From Catenibacillus sp964565805 (GTDB lineage Bacteria; Bacillota; Clostridia; Lachnospirales; Lachnospiraceae), in the NCBI GenBank assembly GCA_964565805.1, contig CAZMGH010000004.1:37087-101086 (forward strand): 64,000 nucleotides of DNA. Direction: 5' to 3'. The translations under genes were made by a program, and so were the position numbers. The notes under the pieces were generated by a model. The model saw nothing but the letters and a program-made list of their open reading frames with translations. It made no database searches and was not told the origin of the DNA. Positions 44,878-53,560 of this stretch are shown here, piece after piece (position 1 is the first letter of the stretch; each line of letters opens with the position of its first letter).

Positions 44878-46770
44878 ATGACAATTATTGTAACCGGCGG
44901 CGCCGGATTTATCGGAAGCAACTTTATTTTCCATATGCTGGACAAATATCCGGATTATCGGATCATATGCGTAGACTGTCTCACCTATGCGGGAAACCTT
45001 TCCACTTTGGCTCCGGTCATGGACAATCCAAACTTCCGCTTTGCCAAGATCAATATTACAGACAGAGAAGCCATTTACAAGCTTTTTGAGGAAGAGCGCC
45101 CGGATATGGTGGTAAACTTCGCCGCGGAAAGCCACGTAGACCGTTCTATTGAGAACCCGGAAATTTTTCTGGATACAAACATTAAGGGAACTGCTGTTCT
45201 TATGGACGCCTGCCGCAAATACGGCATCCAAAGATACCATCAGGTTTCCACCGATGAAGTTTACGGGGATCTCCCCTTAGACCGTCCGGATCTGTTCTTT
45301 ACAGAAGAAACCCCCATCCACACAAGCAGCCCATACAGCTCCTCCAAAGCCGGGGCAGACCTGCTTGTTTTGGCCTATCACCGCACCTACGGGCTGCCTG
45401 TGACCATCAGCCGCTGCTCCAACAACTACGGACCCTATCATTTCCCGGAAAAGCTGATCCCCCTGATGATCATTAACGCCCTTCATGACAAGCCTCTTCC
45501 TGTATATGGAACCGGGGAAAATGTCCGGGACTGGCTTTATGTGGAGGATCACTGCAAAGCCATTGACCTGATCATCCACAATGGCCGTGTGGGTGAAGTA
45601 TATAATGTGGGCGGCCACAACGAAAAAAGAAATATTGATATTGTTAAGCTGATCTGCCATGAGCTTGGCAAGCCGGAAAGCCTGATCACCTATGTCACTG
45701 ACCGGAAAGGCCATGACATGCGCTACGCTATTGATCCTACCAAAATCCACAACGAACTGGGCTGGCTTCCTGAAACACCATTTGAAGTGGGCATTAAGAA
45801 AACCATCCAGTGGTATCTGGACAACAAAGACTGGTGGGAACCCATTATTTCCGGCGAATATCAAAACTATTTAAATTTGAAAATCTTAGTTACCGGATCC
45901 AAAGGACAGCTTGGCTTTGACGTGATCCATGAACTGAAAAAAAGAAATCACACACCGATCGGCGTGGATATTGAAGAAATGGATATTACAGATGCTGACA
46001 GCGTAGAAAAAGTCATTACCGCATGTCAGCCGGACGCAGTCATCCACTGCGCCGCATGGACTGGTGTAGATGCTGCTGAAGATGAAGAAAACAGGGACAA
46101 GGTCTATAAAGTCAATGCCGATGGCACAAAAAATATTGCCGCTGTATGCAAGGCCCTAAATATTAAAATGATGTATATTTCCACAGACTATGTTTTTGAC
46201 GGCGCTGGTACCGCCCCATGGGATCCGGACTGTCAGGACTACAGCCCGTTAAACGTCTATGGCGCCTCAAAACTGGAAGGTGAAAAAGCCGTCACTGCCG
46301 CCCTGTCCAAATATTTTATCGTCCGCATTGCCTGGGTCTTTGGCAAAAATGGCAGCAACTTTATTAAAACCATGTTAAAGATCGGGAAAAACCATGATGA
46401 ACTGAGGGTTGTCAACGATCAGATCGGCACGCCGACTTACACTTACGATCTGGCACGGCTCCTTGTGGATATGATTGAAACAGACAAATACGGCATTTAC
46501 CATGCTACAAACTCCGGCGGATACATCAGCTGGTACGACTTTGCCTGTGAAATCTTCCGTCAGGCCGCTCAAAAGGGCCATGAAGAATATGACGCCAAGC
46601 ATCTTATCGTTCATCCTGTAACCACTCAGGAATACGGCCTTTCCAAGGCCGCCCGGCCATTGAACAGCCGTCTGGAAAAAAGCAAGCTTGAAGCTAACGG
46701 CTTCACCCCTCTGCCGGATTGGAAAGATGCTCTGTGCAGATACCTAGAAGAAATTGAAGATTCACATTAA
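44878..46770 (+). CDS. rfbB-rfbD: dTDP-glucose 4,6-dehydratase fused to dTDP-4-dehydrorhamnose reductase
   Basis: 630 residues in one frame. Residues 1-~332 are RfbB: NAD site TGGAGFIGSNF, catalytic STDEVYGDL, and YSSSKAGAD (YxxxK). Residues ~334-630 are RfbD: TGSKGQLG, STDYVFDG, YGASKLEGE, GTPTYTYDLA. The joint is at about 45871-45885, where RfbB loses its last few residues and RfbD its start Met. A TTG there has no ribosome binding site, so a single chain is expected. It carries out steps 2 and 4 of dTDP-L-rhamnose synthesis; step 3 (rfbC) follows. GGAGG precedes the start. Confidence 0.93.
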   Translation: MTIIVTGGAGFIGSNFIFHMLDKYPDYRIICVDCLTYAGNLSTLAPVMDNPNFRFAKINITDREAIYKLFEEERPDMVVNFAAESHVDRSIENPEIFLDTNIKGTAVLMDACRKYGIQRYHQVSTDEVYGDLPLDRPDLFFTEETPIHTSSPYSSSKAGADLLVLAYHRTYGLPVTISRCSNNYGPYHFPEKLIPLMIINALHDKPLPVYGTGENVRDWLYVEDHCKAIDLIIHNGRVGEVYNVGGHNEKRNIDIVKLICHELGKPESLITYVTDRKGHDMRYAIDPTKIHNELGWLPETPFEVGIKKTIQWYLDNKDWWEPIISGEYQNYLNLKILVTGSKGQLGFDVIHELKKRNHTPIGVDIEEMDITDADSVEKVITACQPDAVIHCAAWTGVDAAEDEENRDKVYKVNADGTKNIAAVCKALNIKMMYISTDYVFDGAGTAPWDPDCQDYSPLNVYGASKLEGEKAVTAALSKYFIVRIAWVFGKNGSNFIKTMLKIGKNHDELRVVNDQIGTPTYTYDLARLLVDMIETDKYGIYHATNSGGYISWYDFACEIFRQAAQKGHEEYDAKHLIVHPVTTQEYGLSKAARPLNSRLEKSKLEANGFTPLPDWKDALCRYLEEIEDSH

Positions 46771-46782
46771 GGAGCGATACTT

Positions 46783-47373
46783 ATGGGTCAGATCACTGTA
46801 GAAAAAAATGCCGGCGGTATTGCCGGATTATGTATCATTACCCCGGCTGTTCACGGAGATGCGCGAGGCTACTTTATGGAAACCTACAACAAAAATGACA
46901 TGGCCGAAGCAGGTCTGGACATGGAGTTTGTCCAGGACAATCAGTCATCCTCTGTCAAAGGGGTTTTAAGGGGCCTTCATTTTCAAAAACAATTCCCCCA
47001 GGGCAAGCTGGTCCGGGTAATTAAAGGCTCTGTCTTTGACGTGGCCGTAGACCTGCGCCCAGACAGCGAAACTTATGGAAAATGGTTGGGCGTAGAGCTT
47101 ACAGAGGAAAACAAAAAGCAGTTCTACATTCCTGAAGGCTTTGCCCATGGTTTCCTTGTCTTAAGCGACATTGCGGAATTCTGCTATAAATGCACCGACT
47201 TTTATCATCCCGGGGATGAAGGGGGCCTTGCCTGGAACGATCCAAAGATCGGCATCACCTGGCCTCAGCTTCAAGGCACCTACACTGGCGCAGCCAGCGC
47301 CAAAGGCTATAGCCTGGCAGATGGTACGCCTTTAACACTTAGCGAAAAGGATCAGCTTTGGCCGGGGTTATAA
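46783..47373 (+). CDS. rfbC: dTDP-4-dehydrorhamnose 3,5-epimerase
   Basis: 196 residues, cupin fold. GVLRGLHFQ contains the catalytic His, DLRPDSETYGKW the conserved Arg, and YIPEGFAHGF the second conserved motif. AAGGAG nine bases before the ATG, 12 bases after the fused gene. Completes the dTDP-L-rhamnose set. Confidence 0.96.
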   Translation: MGQITVEKNAGGIAGLCIITPAVHGDARGYFMETYNKNDMAEAGLDMEFVQDNQSSSVKGVLRGLHFQKQFPQGKLVRVIKGSVFDVAVDLRPDSETYGKWLGVELTEENKKQFYIPEGFAHGFLVLSDIAEFCYKCTDFYHPGDEGGLAWNDPKIGITWPQLQGTYTGAASAKGYSLADGTPLTLSEKDQLWPGL

Positions 47374-47442
47374 ATCGCATTTATTACAAACGCAGCGCTT
47401 TTCTTAAAGAATTAAGACATTTTTAAATGAATGACCAATTAC

Positions 47443-47491
47443 AAATGCCTGAGCGTTGGAATAAGCATATTTTTCCGGCGCTCAGGCATTT
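47443..47491. other. Inverted repeat between rfbC and the XRE gene
   Basis: Perfect 13-nt arms, AAATGCCTGAGCG (47443-47455) and CGCTCAGGCATTT (47479-47491), between convergent genes. No T tract on either side. May act as a bidirectional terminator or an mRNA-end hairpin. Confidence 0.5.
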
Positions 47492-47508
47492 GCTGCAACT
47501 TCTATGTA

Positions 47509-47859
47509 TCAGTCGAATCCCCCCTCTTTCTGACTGTAAAGGAGTCGTTTACATAGTAGTACAATCGTTTCTTTATTGTAGGATGTTAAACTGCGGTAGT
47601 CCTCCCGAAGCTCTCTTTCCATGGCGTCTATACTTCCATATTGGTCTTCCGCTTCACGAATATATTCCTTTTTCCCAGATAAAATATAGTCTGTAGTTAC
47701 ATGGTAATAGTCCGCCAACTGAACCAAAATGTCCTGAGGTAAGGTTAGGTTGTTCGATTTTTCATAGCGGCTTACTGTCTGCTGACTCACATTCAAATAC
47801 TCTGCCACTTCTTTCTGGCTAACGCCTTTCTCCAATCGTAATTTTTTTAATCGATGCAT
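47509..47859 (-). CDS. XRE family transcriptional regulator
   Basis: 116 residues from the ATG at 47859, with GGGAGG six bases upstream; an in-frame start six codons earlier overlaps that site. N-terminal helix-turn-helix (LRLEKGVSQKEVAEYLNVSQQTVSRYE) as in Cro/CI-type regulators, and a short helical C-terminus. Likely represses itself or the divergent glycosyltransferase gene. Target unproven. Confidence 0.9.
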   Translation of the reverse strand: MHRLKKLRLEKGVSQKEVAEYLNVSQQTVSRYEKSNNLTLPQDILVQLADYYHVTTDYILSGKKEYIREAEDQYGSIDAMERELREDYRSLTSYNKETIVLLCKRLLYSQKEGGFD

Positions 47860-48187
47860 ATGTCGCCTCCCAAACATTATTTATCAGCAGTATCGGACCA
47901 GGGGGTACGTCCCTGATCTTGTTTCCTAACAAGTAACATTGTAGGCTATTTTCCAGAAATTTATTACTTATATATAGAGTATTATACTTGCCTTTTGTGT
48001 TTTTTGTGTTTATTTATTCAAGTTTTATACTTACCCATGGAATATCTTATCTATTTATAAATCTATTTGGTACGCTAAAGCCCCATAATATCATCATAAA
48101 AGTTGCAGTTTTTTTATATACCCTGTATAATATGATGAGACTAAAGTCAAATTATTTTGATGATCAATCGATGAGGAGTTATTGAAT
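47860..48187. promoter_or_regulatory. Divergent control region between XRE gene and GT2 gene
   Basis: About 328 bp without a gene. Plus-strand promoter TTGCAG (48103-48108), 17 bp, TATAAT (48126-48131) serves the glycosyltransferase. Near the XRE start are two dyads: CAGGG-N7-CCCTG (47899-47915) and CTTGTT-TCCT-AACAAG (47918-47933), candidate operators. The middle (47940-48100) is AT-rich with nothing recognised. Confidence 0.5.
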
Positions 48188-49114
48188 ATGGACAAAATAG
48201 CTGTGCTTATCCCTTGTTATAATGAAAGCGCGACGATCGAAAAAGTCATAAAAGACTATCACAAAGCATTGCCGGAAGCTGTCATTTATGTATATGACAA
48301 CAATTCTTCCGATCACACCGATGACATTGCCCGGAATGTCGGAGCTGTCGTCAAGTATGAATACCGCCAGGGAAAGGGAAATGTCATCCGCTCTATGTTC
48401 CGGGATATTGATGCCCAGTGTTACCTTATGATCGATGGGGATGACACCTATCCCGCTGAAAATGCCAGGGAAATGACCGACCTTGTCTTAAGCGGTAAAG
48501 CAGACATGGTCATTGGTGATCGTCTGTCCTCTACCTATTTTACTCAGAATAAGCGCCCCTTCCACAACTCAGGAAACCGGGTCGTGCGCAGTCTGATCAA
48601 CCATTTATTTAAAAGCAATGTGCGGGATATTATGACCGGATACCGGTCCTTTAGTCGGCTTTTCGTCAAGTCATTCCCAGTGCTTTCAAAAGGCTTTGAA
48701 ATCGAAACCGAAATGACGATCCATGCCCTGGATAAAAACTTTATGCTCCGGGAAATTCCCGTATCCTACCGGGACCGCCCCGCAGGCAGCGTTTCCAAAC
48801 TAAATACCTTCAGCGATGGGTTAAAAGTGCTCAAGACCATTATGGAGCTGTATAAAAATTACCGGCCTTTAAGCTTCTTTTCTTTTGCAGCCGTTTTGCT
48901 GTGGATCATTGGCCTGATACTCTTTGTCCCTGTCTTCATAGAGTTTATCCAGACGGGCCTGGTACTGAGATTTCCTACGTTAATTGTCGCTTGCATTTTA
49001 TTTGCCATTGGTGTTATGGCAGAAGTATGTGGAATTATTTTAGACGTGATCGTAAAGAAGCATCGGCAGCTTTATGAGCTGTATTTGAATCTTATCGCAA
49101 GAGACAGAAAGTAA
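48188..49114 (+). CDS. glycosyltransferase family 2 protein with C-terminal membrane helices
   Basis: 309 residues from the ATG at 48188 with AGGAG nine bases upstream. GT-A fold with VLIPCYNESATIEKV, YDNNSSDHT, the DXD-type MIDGDDTYPA and a TGYRSFSRLF segment. Two membrane helices at about 225-275. It resembles the polyprenyl-phosphate sugar transferases and GtrB-type enzymes. It probably charges undecaprenyl phosphate or adds a sugar at the membrane for the wall glycan. Confidence 0.88.
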   Translation: MDKIAVLIPCYNESATIEKVIKDYHKALPEAVIYVYDNNSSDHTDDIARNVGAVVKYEYRQGKGNVIRSMFRDIDAQCYLMIDGDDTYPAENAREMTDLVLSGKADMVIGDRLSSTYFTQNKRPFHNSGNRVVRSLINHLFKSNVRDIMTGYRSFSRLFVKSFPVLSKGFEIETEMTIHALDKNFMLREIPVSYRDRPAGSVSKLNTFSDGLKVLKTIMELYKNYRPLSFFSFAAVLLWIIGLILFVPVFIEFIQTGLVLRFPTLIVACILFAIGVMAEVCGIILDVIVKKHRQLYELYLNLIARDRK

Positions 49115-49206
49115 AAGCTATCCGCTGCGGTCAGTGTCAAACGAGACGTTGCGAAATCCTGATTAACAGGCGTAGCTGCTGCTTTCCGGGTAATCACACA
49201 AAATAA

Positions 49207-49246
49207 AATACACTGTGAGACCGATGTTTTTTGCTCACAGTGTATT
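49207..49246. terminator. Bidirectional terminator between GT2 and phosphohexomutase
   Basis: 13-nt perfect arms, AATACACTGTGAG (49207-49219) and CTCACAGTGTATT (49234-49246), followed on the minus strand by TTATTTTGTG. Lies between convergent genes. Confidence 0.75.
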
Positions 49247-49279
49247 ACTTTTCTATTGTAATCGGTTTTTAATTTATTT

Positions 49280-51007
49280 TCATTCCTTTGCTAAATCCAA
49301 CAAAGCATTTGTCAATTTCTCCAGCATTTTATCTGATTCTTCAATTGAAGATCCTTTTACCCCCATGTAAAACTTTATTTTAGGCTCTGTTCCTGAAGGC
49401 CTTGCACAGCACCATGCATCATTCTCAAGCTCATAATATAAAACATTGGACTCCGGCAGGGTTAATGAACTTTCCTCATTTGTATTTAAATCGATACGTT
49501 TTGAATATTTATAATCTCTGACAGCCTCTACTTTAAAGGTATCAAACATTTTCGGAGGATTCTTGCGAAGTTTTTCCATTATTGCCTGAATTTTCTCAAC
49601 ACCATCAATACCTTTTAGAGTAATGGCCTTCAGACCTTCGCGATAATAGCCATACTTTTCATAAAGCCCGATCATCTGATCCCACAGTGTCTTTCCCTGA
49701 AGTTTACACCAGGAAGCTACCTCGCAAAGCGCCATAACCGCAACAACAGCATCCTTATCCCGGGCATGAGTCCCTACAAGACAGCCATAGCTTTCTTCAA
49801 GGCCAAACACATACTCATACGTATGCTCCTGTTCAAAAAATTTGATCTGCTCGCCAATATACTTAAAGCCAGTGAGCACTTCGATCCGTTTAACATTATA
49901 AGCCCTTGCTAAGGCATCCGCCATATTTGTTGTTACGATTGTTTTTACCAGAGCGCCGTTCGCCGGAAGTGATCCATTCGCCTGGCGTTGATCTAAAATA
50001 TATTCCGCAATAAGCATACCGGACATATTTCCCGTAAAACTCACATATTCTCCGGTTATTCTATCCTTTGCATAAACGCCAAGACGGTCCGCATCCGGAT
50101 CCGTTGCCAACACAATATCAGCATCCACCTTTTTTGCCAGCTCTAAAGCCAGTGTAAAAGCCTTTGGATCCTCTGGATTAGGATAGCTGACTGTAGGAAA
50201 ATCTCCATCCGGAAGCTCCTGTTTGGGAACAACAAAGACATTTTTAAAGCCAAGCTCTTTTAAAACTCTGCGTACAGAAATATTTCCGGTCCCGTGAAGA
50301 GGAGTATAAACAATCTTTATATCTTCAGCCACTTTTTCGATATATTCCGGATGGATAATCTGCGTTTTCAGCGCGGCAATATATTTATCGTCAATCTCTT
50401 TTCCGATCGTATGGTATAAACCGGCCTTTATGGCATCTTCTTCGCTCATAGTCTTAACATCATTATAGTTAGTGACCTTATTTACTTCGCTAATAATTTC
50501 CTTATCTTTAGGAAATGTAATCTGAGCGCCATCCTCCCAGTAAACTTTATATCCGTTATACTCCGGCGGATTATGACTGGCAGTAATAACAATACCCGCA
50601 ATACAGCCAAGTTCACGAAGGGCAAAGGAAAGCTCAGGTGTTGGTCTGAGTGAATCAAAACGATAGGTTTTGATCCCGTTTGCATTAAGACATAAGGCTG
50701 CCTCTTTTGAAAACTCAGGAGACATATGTCTGGAATCATAGGCAATCGCCACACCTTTATCCTGGCCTTTTTCAGAAATAACAAAATTAGCCAGTCCCTG
50801 GGTCGCTTTTCGGACGGTATAAACATTCATCCGATTTGTACCTGCGCCAATAACGCCTCGCAGACCTCCTGTACCAAATTCAAGATCCCGGTAAAACCGA
50901 TCTTCAATTTCTTTTTCATTGCCTTCAATTGATTTCAATTCCTGTTTTGTGTCCGCGTCAAAATAGTTATCAGTCATCCAGAAATTGTAGGTATCTTTGT
51001 AACTCAT
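49280..51007 (-). CDS. phosphoglucomutase/phosphomannomutase family protein
   Basis: 575 residues from the ATG at 51007 with GGAGG six bases upstream. Phosphoserine loop TASHNPPEYNGYK near residue 145, metal loop DPDADRLG, sugar loop GLEESYG, and phosphate loop RPSGTEPKIKFY. The length fits the Firmicute alpha-phosphoglucomutase type. It would supply glucose-1-phosphate to RfbA and/or mannose-1-phosphate to ManC. It is cotranscribed downstream of the ManC/ManA fusion (23-base gap), which favours a role in the mannose route. Confidence 0.93.
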   Translation of the reverse strand: MSYKDTYNFWMTDNYFDADTKQELKSIEGNEKEIEDRFYRDLEFGTGGLRGVIGAGTNRMNVYTVRKATQGLANFVISEKGQDKGVAIAYDSRHMSPEFSKEAALCLNANGIKTYRFDSLRPTPELSFALRELGCIAGIVITASHNPPEYNGYKVYWEDGAQITFPKDKEIISEVNKVTNYNDVKTMSEEDAIKAGLYHTIGKEIDDKYIAALKTQIIHPEYIEKVAEDIKIVYTPLHGTGNISVRRVLKELGFKNVFVVPKQELPDGDFPTVSYPNPEDPKAFTLALELAKKVDADIVLATDPDADRLGVYAKDRITGEYVSFTGNMSGMLIAEYILDQRQANGSLPANGALVKTIVTTNMADALARAYNVKRIEVLTGFKYIGEQIKFFEQEHTYEYVFGLEESYGCLVGTHARDKDAVVAVMALCEVASWCKLQGKTLWDQMIGLYEKYGYYREGLKAITLKGIDGVEKIQAIMEKLRKNPPKMFDTFKVEAVRDYKYSKRIDLNTNEESSLTLPESNVLYYELENDAWCCARPSGTEPKIKFYMGVKGSSIEESDKMLEKLTNALLDLAKE

Positions 51008-51030
51008 TATTTTCCTCCTGCATTTATCCA

Positions 51031-53364
51031 TTAAACATGGGTCCTAATAAACGTGCATTTTCCGCTTATCTGAATCTTTTTGCGACCAGCAGGCACAAAA
51101 AAACTATCCGCCGGTTTAAAGGGTAATATTTTCCTATCACAGCTGATATGTCCCTCCCCCTCAATGATCAGAATCGAATTAAAGGATGTCTCATCAATAT
51201 CCAGGGTAACCTCTTTTGTCACCGTATATTTACTGCATTCAAAATATTTGCAGCTTCCCAGGGTTTCTATCTCAAAACCATTGCCGGTAGTAATACGATT
51301 CAGACTTTCCTCGGCCTTGTTATGAAGCACTTCCAGCGCGGAAACGTCCGTTGCCTTCTCCAAATGAAGCTCCCGGGGATTTCCAAATTTATCTCTGCGA
51401 TTATAATCATATAAACGGTAAGTACAATTTGAATTTTGCTGAATCTCACAAATCAGTATGCCAGCGCCAATCGCATGTATCGTTCCAGCTTTTACAAAAA
51501 ACGTATCGCCCTTATGGACCTCTATCTTATTAAGCACCTCAAGAACTGTATTATTTTTCACCCGTTCCTGAAGCTCCTCTTTTGTAATATCCCTATTAAC
51601 TCCATAATAAATACTTGCCCCCGGGTCGCAGTCCATAATATACCACATTTCGTTTTTGCCGTACTCATTTTCCCTGCTAAGAGCATACTCATCATTGGGA
51701 TGAACTTGAATTGACAGTGGATTTTTAGCATCGATAAACTTAATTAAAATAGGGAAGCGCTCAAACGCCTGACACTTCCAGCCAAGGCCATCCTCCCCTA
51801 AGCCTTTGACATACTCGCCAAAAAGCATACCTTTGTAAGGGCCTTCTGCAATAATGCTTTGACCATCCTTATGAGAAGAAAGTTCCCAGCTTTCTGCAAT
51901 AATATCATAATCACACTTTTTATGATAAATATCCCGAAGCTTTGTTCCACCCCAAAGATAATCCTTAAATGCCGGCTCCAATTTGACAAATCCCGCATCC
52001 CGAATATAACTGCGTGGTTTTAATTTAGATTTCACAGAATCCTCTTCCACAATGGTCTGACCAATGGAAATTTCAATGATCACAACCTCAGAATCTGTCA
52101 GATTAGCCACCGCATGTTCCACGCCAATAGGAACATATACGGTTTCCTTTGCGCAATAATCGCGGCTTTCCTTTCCTAGAGTAATTGTGGCTCTGCCTTT
52201 TACAACTGTCCACTGTTCACTGCGCATCTGATGTTTGTGGAGATGATGAACCTTTCCGGGGAATACTACCACTTTCTTAACTTTAAAAAAAGCGTCATCT
52301 GCCAATACCTCTTGAGTTCCCCATTCATAATAAAAAGTATTATGATTTTCAAAAAAGCGGCTGTACATATCATGGTTTTTGCGCATGATTTCTTTGATCG
52401 CGCCAGTCTGTCCCTTTTTAGATATATATAAGGCATCATCCGTATTCACAATAATCGTATCGTCCAGCGCGTTAGTAACCACCAGCTGCTCATCGGAGCG
52501 GTTGATCACTGTTACATTTTTACAGTTTTCCTCAATAACATTTTTTATATCACCGGATTTGGTATAATCTGAAAGCTTTTCCAGATCACCAATATCAAAC
52601 CATTGAAAGCCGGACTTGATCACTCTCACATTATCCGACTTTTCAAATACTGCATGTTCAACACTCACTGCAGGGACATCTGCCATAGCGTTTTTATCAA
52701 GGATGATCGTCTGACGGCCATAATTAATCTTTTTCTCTGCCTTTTCACAAGCCAAATAAATTTCCGGTGCATGTATTTGCAGCTCATGAAGAAAATCTCC
52801 TGCCCGGAACATAAAGTTTCCACTATTCCACAGATAATCTCCCGATTTGATATAAGCGCTGGCTGTCTCAACATCCGGCTTTTCCTTAAATGCCAAAACC
52901 CGCTCTCCATCATAATGAATATAACCATACCCATTATTAGGGGAATCCGGCTGCATCCCAAAGGTGACTAATGCCCCGGATCGTGCGATCTCCTGGGCAT
53001 GAATCACAGCATCTTTATAGTTTTCTCCTTCTATAATCTGATCCGCTGATAAAACAAAAACAAGCTCTGATGGATTACAGCACATACAGATCATAGCTAC
53101 AGCCGGAGCAGTTTTTTTTGCCTCCTCTTCAAGAAAACACCGGTACCTTAACCCCTGAAAAGCTTTCATCTGGCTTTCTATAATAAAGCCATAGTTTACA
53201 TTAGATGAAATGATAAACTCATCGCAAAACGGAATATTTTTTGCTATCATTTCCTGAAGGAGAGAACGGCTTTCTTTAATATCCATAAACTGCTTTGGAT
53301 AATTTTCCCGGGATAAGGGCCACATACTATTTCCTTTACCTCCGGCAAGTATGATACATTTCAT
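51031..53364 (-). CDS. ManC-like guanylyltransferase/cupin fused to class I mannose-6-phosphate isomerase
   Basis: 777 residues with three modules: nucleotidyltransferase (1-~280), type II PMI cupin (~360-445; HKHQMRSEQWTVVKGRA), and a class I zinc PMI (~465-777; DYLWGGTKL, QVHPNDEYAL, NEMWYI, GTIHAIGAG, EIQQNSN). In the first module the catalytic Arg of GGxGxR is Ser13 (GGKGNSMWPLSR), GRNTAP is AKKTAP (82-87) and the SDH Asp/His pair is ADQ (107-109). GDP-mannose formation may therefore be lost, while PMI activity (fructose-6-P to mannose-6-P) looks intact. An intact manC is divergent from it. AAGGAG precedes the ATG. Confidence 0.88.
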   Translation of the reverse strand: MKCIILAGGKGNSMWPLSRENYPKQFMDIKESRSLLQEMIAKNIPFCDEFIISSNVNYGFIIESQMKAFQGLRYRCFLEEEAKKTAPAVAMICMCCNPSELVFVLSADQIIEGENYKDAVIHAQEIARSGALVTFGMQPDSPNNGYGYIHYDGERVLAFKEKPDVETASAYIKSGDYLWNSGNFMFRAGDFLHELQIHAPEIYLACEKAEKKINYGRQTIILDKNAMADVPAVSVEHAVFEKSDNVRVIKSGFQWFDIGDLEKLSDYTKSGDIKNVIEENCKNVTVINRSDEQLVVTNALDDTIIVNTDDALYISKKGQTGAIKEIMRKNHDMYSRFFENHNTFYYEWGTQEVLADDAFFKVKKVVVFPGKVHHLHKHQMRSEQWTVVKGRATITLGKESRDYCAKETVYVPIGVEHAVANLTDSEVVIIEISIGQTIVEEDSVKSKLKPRSYIRDAGFVKLEPAFKDYLWGGTKLRDIYHKKCDYDIIAESWELSSHKDGQSIIAEGPYKGMLFGEYVKGLGEDGLGWKCQAFERFPILIKFIDAKNPLSIQVHPNDEYALSRENEYGKNEMWYIMDCDPGASIYYGVNRDITKEELQERVKNNTVLEVLNKIEVHKGDTFFVKAGTIHAIGAGILICEIQQNSNCTYRLYDYNRRDKFGNPRELHLEKATDVSALEVLHNKAEESLNRITTGNGFEIETLGSCKYFECSKYTVTKEVTLDIDETSFNSILIIEGEGHISCDRKILPFKPADSFFVPAGRKKIQISGKCTFIRTHV

Positions 53365-53419
53365 TTACATTCTCCTTGTATACTTATGATTAATCCTTAG
53401 CATAACAAATTCAGCTACT

Positions 53420-53448
53420 AGTATACCTTGTTCATGGCGGATTGTAAA
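53420..53448 (-). promoter_or_regulatory. Promoter of the ManC/ManA-fusion operon
   Basis: On the minus strand, TTTACA (53443-53448), a 17-bp spacer and TATACT (53420-53425), about 55 bp before the start. Confidence 0.65.
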
Positions 53449-53479
53449 CAATTTCTCAGCAGGAAATCCCAGCAAAGTA

Positions 53480-53508
53480 TTGTTTTTTTTAACTTATTAG
53501 TGTATGAT
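53480..53508 (+). promoter_or_regulatory. Promoter of the manC-gmd-rmd operon
   Basis: TTGTTT (53480-53485), a 17-bp spacer and TATGAT (53503-53508), about 50 bp before manC and back-to-back with the minus-strand promoter. A small dyad GATTG-GAA-TCAATC follows at about 53515-53527. Confidence 0.6.
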
Positions 53509-53560
53509 TCTATTGATTGGAATCAATCATAATGAAAAACAGACGATAAATGGAGGATGA

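Noticed and set aside
47988..48185. 65-codon open frame upstream of the GT2 gene
   Set aside because: Hydrophobic AT-rich reading with no ribosome binding site, and it contains the GT2 promoter.
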